A DNA stretch of 64,000 nt from Theristus sp. LFF4_11. Taxonomy: Eukaryota; Nematoda; Chromadorea; Monhysterida; Xyalidae. This document shows positions 48,253 to 59,659 of the stretch, one piece after another. Position numbers and translations under genes: made by a program. How positions within the stretch are numbered: position 1 is the first letter of the stretch; each line of letters begins with the position of its first letter. A model generated the notes under the pieces. The model made no database searches. It saw nothing but the letters and a program-made list of their open reading frames with translations, and had not been told where the DNA came from. The stretch covers positions 1 through 64,000 of the forward strand of contig JASANC010002777.1 of NCBI GenBank assembly GCA_030248135.1. The letters run 5' to 3'.

Positions 48253-50012
48253 TCGGGCGCGACACATCTTTTCAGCTGTGCGGCTTTTCCACACATCATT
48301 CAACATTACGCCGCCTCCTTTACACGAAAAGATAGAACTTCAATCGAATTACAATAGCTAACAAGAAGTAATTGATTGTTTCTGAACAAAAAATAGACTG
48401 TAGTTCCACAAGATATAGATTGCAGCATCAACAAAGATGTGGCCATGATCGACGGCGAAGCAGTGGAACGGTCCACATAAAATCGATCAATTTTTTAACG
48501 AGAGTAACAGTTGAATGATTCTGATCAGAAGAGGTTTTTTAAATATTTTGGACGGGAATTTTAAACGAAGCAGTTGGGTGTTGCTGATCAAAAATTGTTT
48601 TATTATACTTTTAACGGTCATGACAGTAAAATGCAACTCACTAAGAAGCTTAAAAGATTGCTTTTTGAACGGGATAGCTGTTGCTGATCATACAAGATTG
48701 TTTTTATTATACTGAACAGAAATGACAGCGAAATGCAGCTGACTGAACCAGGTTGCTTTCAATTTTTTTAAATATTTTAAACCGGCATCAGCTGATTGTT
48801 GCTGATCAAACGACATGTTTTTTAAAAAAATTTTGAACAGGAATAGCAAAGATTGATTTTGATGCTTTGAGCGGGATTGACTGTTAATTGTCGCTCATCA
48901 TCAAAAGATTGTTTTTTGATACCTTAAACGGGAATGATTTTTTAATATTTTGAACGGGAATAGCATTTGAGTGTTGCTGATCAAAGATTATTTTATTATA
49001 CTTTTAACGGTCATGACAGTGAAATGAAACTGACTAAAAAGATTGAAAGATTTTGATTTTGATATTGAACGGGATTTCAAAAAGATTTTGAACATCATAG
49101 TTGTTGCTGATCATAATACAAGATTGTTTTTGTTATACTGAAAAGAAATGAAAGCGAAATGCAGCTGACTAAAACAGATTGCTTTTAGTTTTTTTAATAT
49201 TTTAAACCGGTATCGGTTGATTGTTCCAGATCAAACGACGTTTTTTTAAATTTTTTTTGATCAGGAATGGTAGTTGAACGACATTTGACGACATGGAAAA
49301 GCTAACAAAACAAGATTGATTTTTGATATTTTGAGGGAATGGCTGTTAATTGTCGCTGATCAAAGAACATTTTTGGTACTTTAAACGGGAATGACAGTGG
49401 AATACAAAAAAGAATGAAACTACAATTAAGCGATATTGAAGAAGGTAACAAATCAGAGTTACCTTAATGGTGATTGTTAATCTTGATACTTTAAATGGCA
49501 GTTGTTTGTTGCTGATTAAAAAAGATTGTTTTTCATATTTTGAATGGCAATGCAGTTATGATTGTGTTGCTACTGTTGCTTGCAGATCAAAGAATATTTA
49601 CGCTGAATTAAAAAAAACAGCGGTTCTCATCAAAATGATTGGCAAGTTGAAAAATAGTATCTGTGGCTCTGAATGATGCTGAAACAGCATTAACCAAACC
49701 ACATAGTAATAAGTGATGCGGTGACTAAATCAGGTTACGATTGAATCGACAGCAATAAAATCAGCAAAATCACATACTTGACAAAAAACACTGTTTTCAA
49801 AAAACTGAAATGCTATGATTTTCAAAAAGTAGAAGCATCGACGGATACGAGTTCTTTAAAAATGGACGTTCATTTCTATGGTAAATCAACAACAGTCGGT
49901 TGAAGCAGCTCAAAATCAAAATGCAATGCATTTTTAGTCCGGATCGTGGGCATAGGTCAAAAAGCGAAAATCCACTCAAAAATAAAAATTGTAGTCATCA
50001 GCTAACCGTGCC
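48253..50012 (+). repeat. Helitron internal tandem unit 2
   Basis: This is collinear with unit 1, with a few small indels (for example near 48785-48830, 49055-49070 and 49460). Confidence 0.85.
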
Positions 50013-50023
50013 GTAGGCACGGG
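50007..50023 (+). other. Helitron 3' terminal hairpin
   Basis: A perfect 7 bp stem (CCGTGCC/GGCACGG) with a GTA loop lies 8 nt before the terminal CTAG. This hairpin position is diagnostic for Helitron 3' ends. Confidence 0.85.
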
Positions 50024-50294
50024 TCAATTTGCTAGTAAAATGAACGAGTGGTTACACATTTTGTCTTCGATTGTGAATAAAATTACGCAGTTTCGTTTGC
50101 ACACGTGTTTTTTTCGGAATCGCATTTCGTACCCGTTTGTCGGATGTCGTTCGTTGTCCGAATGATAATTATTTCAAAAATTTAACTTGATTTCATTTCA
50201 CTTTCGTTTATTGTTGCATTTTCGTTTTCAGCACAAAAATATTCCCGAATTCCACCAAACATTAAAAATATTTTCACATTTTGCCAACGTTACA

Positions 50295-53200
50295 ATGTTC
50301 CTCCGTCGTGTCACGAGTGGTGGAAAGTGCAGCGTGCGTCATTTGGCAGCGCTCTGCGCCGACACACCGTTGGTCGTATCGACTGCAAAACAACCTAGGT
50401 CCGTTACGCACGCCAAAATGTGTGCCGTTTTCTCAGTTTTGTAAATCAAAACTAGTCCAATTAGCGCGTTGCGTGTCGTGTTGAGCACGTCCCTTCTTGT
50501 TGGATTCACAAAGCAATGTTCATTGATTAGTGCTTGCATTCAGGTGTCGTTTGCTCGTTCACCATGCTCCATTCTGTGTTGCCAGCAGGCCACTGCGTTC
50601 GCGTGTGCCAGCCAAATCATTGCGAGCGCACCCCGAGCGTTTGCTGGCCTCGTCAGCGGCGCAACAGGGCTCCTCAAACGTGCGACCGCCGGCCGAGCGC
50701 TCAGCACAGTCAGCAGGCACAAATGAGCAGCCACCAAAGACAGCCGACGCACAAAGTCAGTTTTGCACAATAGTTTATGGCAATTTACTTTCACATTTGT
50801 TGGTCGATGATTCAATCTGGTTCGTGATTGCATCTCTCATTGTGTTCGTGGGATAGTGGAATTTAGCGTTTACCGCATAAAGTATATCCCAAGTTGCATG
50901 CAATGACTTGCCACGAATACGACGATTTGCAGTTTGCACTATTTGAGGTTGGACGCTGTTGAGATTGAGTTATTCTCAAGTTCAGAGAACGCTATTTTGT
51001 TTTGCAACATAGTCTGTTTTTCAGGCGAACCAAGTGTCGAAGAACTGTTGAGCGAGGTGGAAACTCTGAAGCAGCAATTGGTGACAGCACAGGACAAATG
51101 CGATGAGCGTGCGGTTAGTCAATAAGTGGCAGTTTTCATTATTTTGGTAGTTCGGAGGTCAATTTTGCTTCAGTGTCTCACGGCTCACCTTGCTAATAAG
51201 GTTCAGTTGTTTATTTGTTCCAGAATAAACTTTCCCGAAAAGGCGCCCTTTGGCAGAGAATTCGATTGAGATTCTTTCCCACACGGCGTCTTTATGAGGT
51301 AGGTGAGACAACGAGGTGAAATTGAATTCTATTTTTGAATCTTGCTAGTTTTTATGGTTGTTCATGACATGATTTTTTCGCAATTTTTTCAGGACCGCCT
51401 GAAGCGAGCATTAGCAGAAAATGATAACACGGTGAAACGGTACAGACGGCAGCTGGAAGAGGTCAAGCAGTACGCCATTCAGGGATTTGCGAAGGATTTA
51501 CTCGAGGTATTATAATGTTTTATTTTTTCAATTGAAGTTCCATTAATTGAATGTCCTGCTAATGAACAGTCTTTATGAGATGGTGAGGTAAAACAATAAT
51601 TCGTTCTCTGTTTTATTACCGTATATAAAAGGTGGATTATGACCACGAAAGCCACATTTCAAACTCATTTTGTCTATTTACCAAGTAATTCACACCAACA
51701 TCTCTATTATTGCATGAAAAAAAACAAAAAAAACCGCAGTAATAGTACTTGCCACGGAAGAAAACACGACTCCTGAGTCCTGGTCCTGACCATCACAACA
51801 AAACACGGATTTCCGAAAAAAATTAGTGCCCTGGGCTGGACACAAATAAAATGACATTAACTTGAGATTTTTGTCATTTCCGGTTGTTTTAAAAAAATCA
51901 ATAAGTAAATTATAGTGCTGACAACTGTTAACAATATATTGTTCTATGAGTGTTAAATTTTTTAATTCAAAATAAGTAGTGCATTTTGATTTGCGACGAG
52001 TAATTAGTCGGTGCTCTGGCTGTTCTGTGTAATGCTGAGGCGTTGCTTGCAGGCAGTTCGAATGTGCGTTATTAACCAGGTTGTTAAGCAACGCCAGATG
52101 ACCAGTGTTTCATCGGTTTGTAAGGTGCTCAGTCCAGCCTGTGAATAAAACGCAACTCAACAAAAGTACAATTCAGACGCCTTCATTTTAATATAAGGTT
52201 GTGAACTGCATGCTTCTTCATAGCAGTTAACTGGGAGGAGTAAAAATTGGCCACCACATTCGGTCTATAAGAATGGTGAACTGGCAGCAAAGATCAGTTG
52301 GCATCTTGTCAGAAAAAAAGTGTTCATGTCGTCGCACCTTGCGCAAATACTTCCGGAACACGAGCAAGGTGGCGTCTTCGAAAACGAACCAGTACGAGTC
52401 TTGAAAGCCACGTGTGCCCACGTAGCGGCTGTGTATGGTGCCGAGGTTGCGTAGCACCGGAAGCACCCGGTCGAGGTCGTCCAGTGACGTGGCGGCCATT
52501 TCAAAGAGCTGCGCCCGACAAAAGTTACTTCATCAAGCAAAACCATGGTCCATGGTCACTTGGAGAAAAAAAAACAAATCATCCAAATTGTATGGAGGCT
52601 CTCTGCATTTCGGCCTGGCCAACATCAGATCAGCATGCGGTTGTCATCTAGCTCATGCTATGCTCTTCTCATTGCATGACGAAAACGTCAGCGTCATAGA
52701 GGTGACAAACGAAAACTGACCTGCATGAATCTGGATGCCTGGAAGCGTGCTTGATTGTTGAGAACGAGTTCACCATCAGCATCGTGCTGCACGAATGGAA
52801 ACATTCGCTTGGTCGCCGGTGCACACTCGAAAATGGTCTGGTAGATTTTCACCCCGACCTCGTCGCGATGCTTGCTAAGCAGACGCCACGAGGCGGACAG
52901 AATCGTGCGTTGACGTGCGTTCAGGCTGGTTGCTGATGTTGGAATGGCGTAGAGTTGCGGTGGCTGGCTGAAATAAATCTGCGGTTTGTTGGTGTCCTTT
53001 AGGTCAACTAGAAGTTGCAAAGGTCACTGATCTATTTTAAGGGTCGAGTTTCCATTCAGTTTAACAAACGTTCCCAGAACCTTGGGTCTGCCTCGTCCTC
53101 GTCCTCGAGGAACAGTTCAGCCAATTGCCATATTGCGTCCACCGTGTTGTCGGACGAGTTTGCAGCAGCCGCATCGCCGTCAGGCTTGACGCGTTTCTTG

Positions 53201-56200
53201 ATAGAATTAATCACAGCCTGCGTCATCGTTCACCTGCTGTAGTATTGTCGTATTGACGCAAGAAAATTATGGACTGACGCAGAAAGTTTTTTGACCGTTT
53301 GCGTCAATTGGCACAGAAAAAAAATTTGACAACAAAACTGCAACGCAACACGTGCCCAAATGTCATCTACAGGGTGATCCAAAAAAACTACACGACAAGA
53401 ATCGGCTCTAGCTCGCCAACGGGTTGGACTGAAATTTCAACCAAGCAACACAAATAGCTTTTTATTTTTTTGAGTTAAAATTTCAGATGAATTGGTCCAT
53501 TCTATAAGGAATGCGAAACGAAATACTGAAAACGCGAAAAAATTGACTTTTCGCGCCGAATACATTACGCTGCGCCTAGCGCACGTACTCCACCCAGCGC
53601 TCAAGGATATGTTTAGCTTTCTGCTGTGAATTTTTGTTTTTTTCAAAAAGAACAATGCATGAATCGCTTTTTGATGTTTTTGCTGGCACATTTTTTTCTG
53701 AAATCACTGTTATTTTGTTGCAGCAGAAGCCACCGATTTTACCTGGTTTTGCTGAATTTTGGACAACTGAGCAGCAGATGTTCTGTGTTGTTGCATACGA
53801 GCAAACAAAAAGCACAACAGTTATTCGTGCGAATTAAAAGAAATGATCGGCTTTGGTGTCCAAACAATCAACAGCAATCAATCGTTCCTTCAAAAAGTGC
53901 TGCAGAGTTTTCGACACCGCATAGCCGCTCTGATCGAGAATCGTGGCGCTCATATTGAGCAGTTCAAGCGTCTCCGACAAGACAGACACACTGATGGGGA
54001 CGACAATGAAACGGAAGATGAACTGGTTAAACTCCCGGATGAAGGGGCGGATGATGGTGACGATGTGCACCCGGAATCATAAATTGAAAATTGTGTTTTC
54101 TGATTTTTAATAAAAATGCATATTTCAGGAGCTACTAATGACGGATTGCCATGAAATTTTAAAACAACAAATAAAAAACTATATCTGATGCTTGTTAAAA
54201 CTTCAGCCCGAACCATTCGTCGACGAGCTAGAGCCGATTCTTATCGTGTAGTTTTTTTGGATTACTCTCTAGCTCTAGCAGTGACCATGGTTCTCTAAAA
54301 TATTATCTTTTCGTGCGAAGGATGCGGAGTAATGTTGAATGGTGTGTGGAAAAGCCGCACAGATGTAAAAATGTTCCGCGCCGATCGTAATTCGAATATG
54401 AAATAAAATAAATTTATTTTGTGAGAAAAAAATCTGATTGGTTTTTTCTCAATTTCTTGCACAAATCTGCCGTCAAAATACGTTAAGTTCTGCTGACTTC
54501 AAATTGCCGCTCAGCCATGAAACATTTTCTCTATCTGTGCGTGCAAACGCATATTGGGTCACGTTTCATAAGAAAGATAATAATATTGTGATGGCACTTA
54601 TCAAACGCTATTTTAATGAATTTACAATATATTAACGCGTAGGCGTTGGTTGGCTGAGAAGTTTTGTAAAAATGAAGCTAATCCCGGACCGCAAACTGTC
54701 CACAACGAGTTGCGCTAGGATGGCAAAGTGAAAAACTGTCAAATGCAGCATGCATGCAAGGCACTCATCTAATTGCCTTTTGCCCGTGGGCATATAAAAA
54801 CTAACGTATGAAGCACCAAAAAAATATTAGAAAAAAGTGCGCTGTCTCTGAGCATATAAAAAGGTGGAATATGAATGGCAAGTCTTAAAAGTTATATGCC
54901 AGCTAAGAATACATAAATAGTAATTTACGTCTAAGAAAAGTTTTAGTTTGAAACAACGTTCAAACGATGCAAATTGGTGCCACTAATCCATTTTACCAAG
55001 TATATTTGCGCCGAGTTGTGATTTTCACATCCAAGGCTGCGTTGTTCTTCTTCCAGAGTTTTCAGGCATTGTCCGTTTCACTGTGTCACAGATTAGATCC
55101 GCACCAACATCAAAACTAAGTGAGTAAAAATGAAATTGATTTACTTATTCTGCGTATCAATCTGCCTTACGTAGCATATGTGAAACAATTTTAGACAGAA
55201 ACTAAGAAGATCAACTAATTTTGGCCCAAAAAGGTTTGTGGGCAAAAATTGACCCAATTTTCCAAATCTACGTGTCGACTTACCCCGGATAAGTTTTGTT
55301 CGGTTGTGAGACGATTTCGATAAAAAATGAAAGGGCGAACACTTGTGACCGAACCAATCTAAAAATGAAATTACCCCAGGAAACATTTCTGTTCTGTTGT
55401 GAAAGCACTGCAGGTGAAATTTGAAAGGGTGAACATTTGCGACCGGGGAAACTCCTGCAAATTCTAAAAAACGGGTAAACATTGGCCCAAAAATGGTCCG
55501 GGGCAAAAAGGGGCTCAATTTTTTTACCTAGAACAAAAATTGGAGTCTGAACCAATTTTAGACTGAAATTGAAAGGGCGAAAACATATCAGCCGGAAAAA
55601 TACTTTTTAAATGGCCCAAATTTTGCTCGTAAAAAGCATCTGGGCAAAAATTAGCCCAATTTTCAAAATCTACGCATAGAGTTACCTCACGAATCATATT
55701 TGTTCGTTCGACTGTGAAGGTGTCGCAGGTAAAAATTGAAACAGCGAACACACAAACATGATTACAGAACTGAAAAAACCGCGACAAGAATAAGTAACTA
55801 GCTTTTCAGGATCCGATTTCTGTTTCTGCAACGGACGTCAAGACGTCTGAAAAACGCAACACACTAAGCAACTTTGCCGGCTACATCCGTGTGTATATGG
55901 AAACGCTATAGCTCATGTTGTGCTCTCTGCGCGATGCAAGTTTATTTGTAAAACGCGCGCGGTACAATAGCCATTCATATAATGCACAATGCGCTCACGC
56001 GCAATGATTTCAATTTATTGTTTGGATTGAAAATATAGTGCACGCGCACGTGGAACAGTGGCGTTTATCATGACGCTGTCAACGTTTTTCATACTTTTTA
56101 TGCACTCGACATTCTTCAATACAGCTGCGATTACTGATTACATCACATAGGCATTCGTTACATTCATATTTTTACCATTATTATATTACGTAGCAGTTTT

Positions 56201-59028
56201 TTAAAAAACAGGACATAAAAATTAACAAGCTGAAAGCGTGCGATAAGCACACGGTTAGAAACAGAACATTTCATTTTGTCAATAGTTGCAGAATTCCGTT
56301 TATCGGCTTTTTTGGTTTGTCCTAGCTCAAAAAATAAAATTTGTGTGTTGTTTTGGTCTAATATATAAACAAAAGATGCAACGTGTTGTTCGAATTTTGA
56401 TTATGCAATAGAATGAATGCTTGTCATCGTTCATTTGGCTGACATGGTTCCATATGTGACAGTACATAGGACACACACGATACCTAAAAAACACTGACAA
56501 GTATTACTTTAAGAGACCGACCCGACATAGTCTGTTCTCAGTTGCTGGCTATTTTAGTTCGAAAAAAGTAAAAAAGTTCTCGGTGGTGGTGTGTTCGCTG
56601 TTCAATTTGTAGCGATTCGTTTCTTCAAATTTAGAGTGTCATTTTGAAAACAGGCTTACGTGAACTAAATATACTAAATATGAACCACACACATCGACTG
56701 ACGCAGCGGTTGTTAATGATATTTTATTCAAGTAATTTATTTATTCAACAGACGTATGAATGAACACATTCTGCAAACGCAAAGGAACATGTGAACTATT
56801 CAATGTTTTTTTCTGAGTTGCTCAGTGCAGTTGTTGGTAAATCCGTGCTTGCACAGATCTGTTCGTTAAATAATAATGGCAGACTGATGCAATTGCACGA
56901 ATAACAGATTGCCCAAGCGATGTGCCCCATGATTGTCAAGTGCTCAATGCACTTTGCCTTTAAAGTATACTGAAACAAAAGGAGAACGCCAGAATCAAGC
57001 ACATGGTCACAAAACGAAACTCAAGATCGGCAATGGCCAGTTTGATCTATCGATCCAATTATTTTCAATGCTACTTTTAGGCATAAACGCTGTTTGTATT
57101 GTAATGGCTGTGGCCTTGACGGTCAACCGTTGTTCTTCCGTCTCCCGTAACGAAAAACGTGTATGCAAGAACAACATAAATTCGATTTGTTTCACCGTAG
57201 CTATATGCTGATAAGTTTTTGACTGGTGAAAATGCGTAGTTTTCGCGACTTGCTGCTTTTTTGTGGAGTGCACCCACTGCACAACAACAGCCCGCAAATT
57301 TATTTGCCTGCCGTAAATGGCGCGCCCCATGAGCCATGGGTCCTTCCGGCTCGCTGGAGCAAGCGGCTTATCTTTGTTCTCTGAACAGCAAAAATCTACA
57401 GAAAATTCATAGGTACGATTGTGGGTACCTTGTCAAAAGTCTTCGCCCGATTTAGAAACATGAAAAATTAGCGCGCGCAGAGATTTGTTGTTGACGCTGA
57501 GTGAGTGTGTCGACGGATGCAGCGGTCGTCTCACTGAGAACCTGCAGCATTGCCCTGTAGCGGTGGCTAGAGTTCGCTGAGTGGAACTTGGCTGATTGGA
57601 TTAGCCGCGATTACGCTGCACAGGAGCGCGCGCGCTGCCAATTCGTCACACTTTATTATTCAGTTAGCGTCGGTGTGTGTGCGTATTTCAGTTTCCGTCA
57701 ATTCAGAAATAGTTTTGCCACGCTTCTTAACACACCGACCGAAGCTCCATTGCCACCGAAGCTCCCAGTGCGGGGCGTCCAACAATTTTTTGCACTCAAA
57801 TTAGTTGAAAAAACAGGAAAAATCTATTGAGAAAAAGAAATAAATGTTATGTTGTGTGAAGGCGTGAAGCAACGAAAAACGAAATGAAGCTTACAGCTGA
57901 TAATGTCGGACCACACCGACGAAAAGGAAACCACGCGGAGTAAAACAAGCTTGCGTGAAGACACAGAAGGTGTGGTTAAAATTGCTTGGTTAATAACACT
58001 TTATTGATGCACAACATAGTCTTTTTGATGTGGTTTTATTGCCTCTAATCATAGAGGTTGTCATTTGGCTTCGCGTCAATGAATGGTCATTCGTTAGAGT
58101 CGTCATGGAGCGTCAGTAAAAAATGTGAAATGTTTCTTGTTCACTCTTTTTTGCAAAAAAGTACTGAGAGAACAACAACTTAGAAATATAGAGAGGCACC
58201 CAACAGTAACGAAACACAATTGATGGTGCTTGTGTGTGAGCGAATAGCGTGACATCTGTGAATCGACTTTGTCTTGTCACATGCGGTTAGCTAAGACGAC
58301 TAACTGCGCTGCTGAGGTTTTTGTGACCGGTTCAGAACTCGCCGCACAACTTTTGTTGTTGCCACCGTAAACATCATTCGCTGATTGTCTCGTTGTTTCA
58401 TGATGCATTTTTTTGTTAAATCGTAATCAACGCAAAGAAGTGTTCAGCATATAACCATGAATAGGCAAAACGGAACCACAAAGGGCGTTCGTTGAAACAG
58501 AAAACGTTTCGTTGCAACAATACTTGCTAACAACACAATTGAACTAGCTGTTAGTTGATGTGTATGCCAAAATTGTACGATTCATAAAATCTAACATAAA
58601 TTTCATCATGGACCGTTTTCAGACTTGTGACGAAATGGCGTTGGCATTGAGCTCTGTCGAGGAGGCGCTGCTTGCTGAGAATGAGCCACTGAACACACTG
58701 CACTCTGGCGTACGCATGACACACAGAAATCTGCTGAAGACGTTCATGAAGCACGGCATCGTTCAGGTTGCAAAAAAGGCGTCTACAACTGGAATCAGAA
58801 AGTTTGAAATTTCTTTTATAAAATTTGCAGTCGTGGAGTTGTGATTTATAGGTTGATCCGGAGATCGGAACAAAATTCAATCCAAACCTGCACGAAGCTG
58901 TCACGCAGCTGCCAGCGTCAGACCAAGCTAAAAATGCCGGAGAAATCGCTGCGGTGCTGAAAATTGGCTATTCGCTGCACACTCGCCCGATACGCCCCGC
59001 ACAGGTGGCCGTTGTCAGAGCAACATGA
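50295..59028 (+). CDS. GRPEL1: Mitochondrial GrpE nucleotide exchange factor (Mge1/GRPEL type)
   Basis: This is a mitochondrial matrix co-chaperone releasing ADP from mtHsp70 for protein import and folding. Exons are 50295-50398, 50544-50755, 51025-51113, 51393-51506, then 58623-58766 and 58852-59028; phases close. The first two exons encode an Arg-rich presequence (MFLRRVTSGGKCSVRHLAA). Exons 3-4 give the long coiled helix (SVEELLSEVETLKQQLV, DRLKRALAENDN, YAIQGFAKDLLE). The last two give FMKHGIVQVDPEIGTKFNPN, then the beta domain IAAVLKIGYSLHTRPIRPAQV. The N- and C-terminal halves are separated by a 7.1 kb intron (51507-58622) holding a globin gene and transposons. A segment of roughly eight residues expected after DLLE (family VADxLEKA) was not located, so one small exon is probably missing from this model. 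Confidence 0.88.
51224..51298 (+). other. Candidate 75-nt cassette exon in GrpE
   Basis: The segment is flanked by TTGTTCCAG and by GAG|GTAGGT, is 25 codons long with phase 0 on both sides, and has an open frame with a basic, aromatic sequence (WQRIRLRFFPTRRLYE). It lies between the exon ending KCDERA and the exon starting DRLKRALAE, which already join in family order without it. It may be an alternative exon or chance. Confidence 0.35.
52227..53226 (-). CDS. Globin, nested in the GrpE intron
   Basis: This is a haem protein of the nematode-type globin family, 241 residues, encoded on the strand opposite its host gene. Exons are 53226-53070, 53007-52721 and 52508-52227, with phases closing. 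A long N-terminal extension with an acidic patch (LFLEDEDEADPRF) precedes the globin fold. Helix A is RTILSASWRLLSKHRDEVG, followed by IYQTIFECAPATKRMFPF (CD-region Phe). The E helix reads RFQASRFMQLFEMA, and the F helix LGTIHSRY carries the proximal His. The C-terminal helix is YWFVFEDATLLVFRKYL. The usual distal E7 His appears to be Gln. A C-terminal extension of about 30 residues ends PIFTPPS. Confidence 0.85.
53372..54262. mobile_element. Tc1/mariner-like element with decayed transposase
   Basis: Inverted terminal repeats include AAAAAAACTACACGACAAGA ... CGGCTCTAGCTCG at the left and its complement (CGAGCTAGAGCCG ... GTGTAGTTTTTTT) at the right. A minus-strand frame inside (53834-54070) contains SKTLQHFLKERLI, which resembles the HTSK..FL region of mariner-like transposases, but catalytic residues are not intact in any one frame. 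It lies within the GrpE intron. Confidence 0.6.
54295..54800 (-). repeat. Fragment of a Helitron-family repeat, inverted
   Basis: This segment matches, in reverse orientation, pieces of the Helitron interior at 46330-46600: GGAAAAGCCGCACAG, AATGTTGAATG, GCAAACGCATATTGGG and AGAAAGATAATA. It ends with a GCCCGTGGGC motif. It is a truncated relative located in the GrpE intron. Confidence 0.6.
55140..55790. repeat. Diverged tandem repeats in the GrpE intron
   Basis: Units of roughly 150-190 bp share GAAAGGGCGAA(C/A)A, GTGACCG, ATTTTTGCC(C/T) and TTCTGTTGTGA-type blocks at about 55250, 55410 and 55570. Open frames here follow the repeat and have no family signature. Confidence 0.5.
55800..58622. 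other. Remainder of the GrpE long intron
   Basis: No exon was recognised. A CCGTGTGTATATGGAAACGCTA segment near 55887 resembles GTCCGTATATGGAAACGCTA in the channel-gene MITE (22262-22281), suggesting a related element. Short frames at 56933-57330 and 57588-57830 lack motifs. The missing small GrpE exon should lie in this intron. Confidence 0.4.
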
Positions 59029-59659
59029 GGTTTGCTTGTCTTAAGAAACTTTGAACTGCGTTATTTTTACGAAAGGACAGTGGTGGATGGTTTTTTCTTC
59101 AGATGCGCTGCAACGTGTCGTCAACGCATGTTTATGAAGTTTCTTGTCATACAGGGAGTACTGTGGTGTGCTGATCAACAATTAGAATTCGATAAGGTTG
59201 TTCGGCACTTCTTTGATCTGTGGTTTGTTGTTGACCTTCAAAAACGTAGAAGCGATTATTTGTTTTGTTCTGTGGTTTGTTATGAACGATAAATAAACTG
59301 AGCTATACCGTGACAGGAAATTTCAATTAATTTCAATTTCCATAACAGATCAAACCAAACAGAGATAACCCTTCAAAGAGACTTGATGAACGAAATACTG
59401 CCAAAAATCTGAAATAAATTTATCCATTCTTCAACCAAATAAGCACTGTACAACAGTCAAAATAGCTAGACAAATGTAGCGTTTGTAACTGAGCACTAGT
59501 TTATTGAGCACGTTAATCAAAATAACCCTGTTTTTTTCTCAATGGAACACAACAACATTTTTCACAACAGCTGAACTTAACTTTACAAGTACGTCATATA
59601 GCAAAGTAGAATCGAAGGTACAAAAGTTCAGGTGGTTTGAAATATGACTTGTCCTTCGA
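59029..59659. other. Convergent intergenic region
   Basis: About 630 bp lie between the GrpE stop codon and the stop of the minus-strand gene, so this is the shared 3' flank. AT-rich, with AATAAA-like motifs at 59289-59294 and near 59413. Confidence 0.45.

Larger units (their letters stand above)
46092..50035 (+). mobile_element. Non-autonomous Helitron, 3.94 kb
   Basis: The 5' end is TCTATACTACTAAAAC, a classic Helitron start. The 3' end has a 7-bp-stem hairpin CCGTGCC-GTA-GGCACGG (50007-50023), then GTCAATTTG and CTAG, with T following, i.e. insertion between A and T without duplication. The interior has no Rep/helicase frame. It is dominated by a tandem duplication of about 1745 bp (46508-48252 and 48253-50012). 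It sits about 118 bp after the BRD8 stop codon. Confidence 0.88.
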
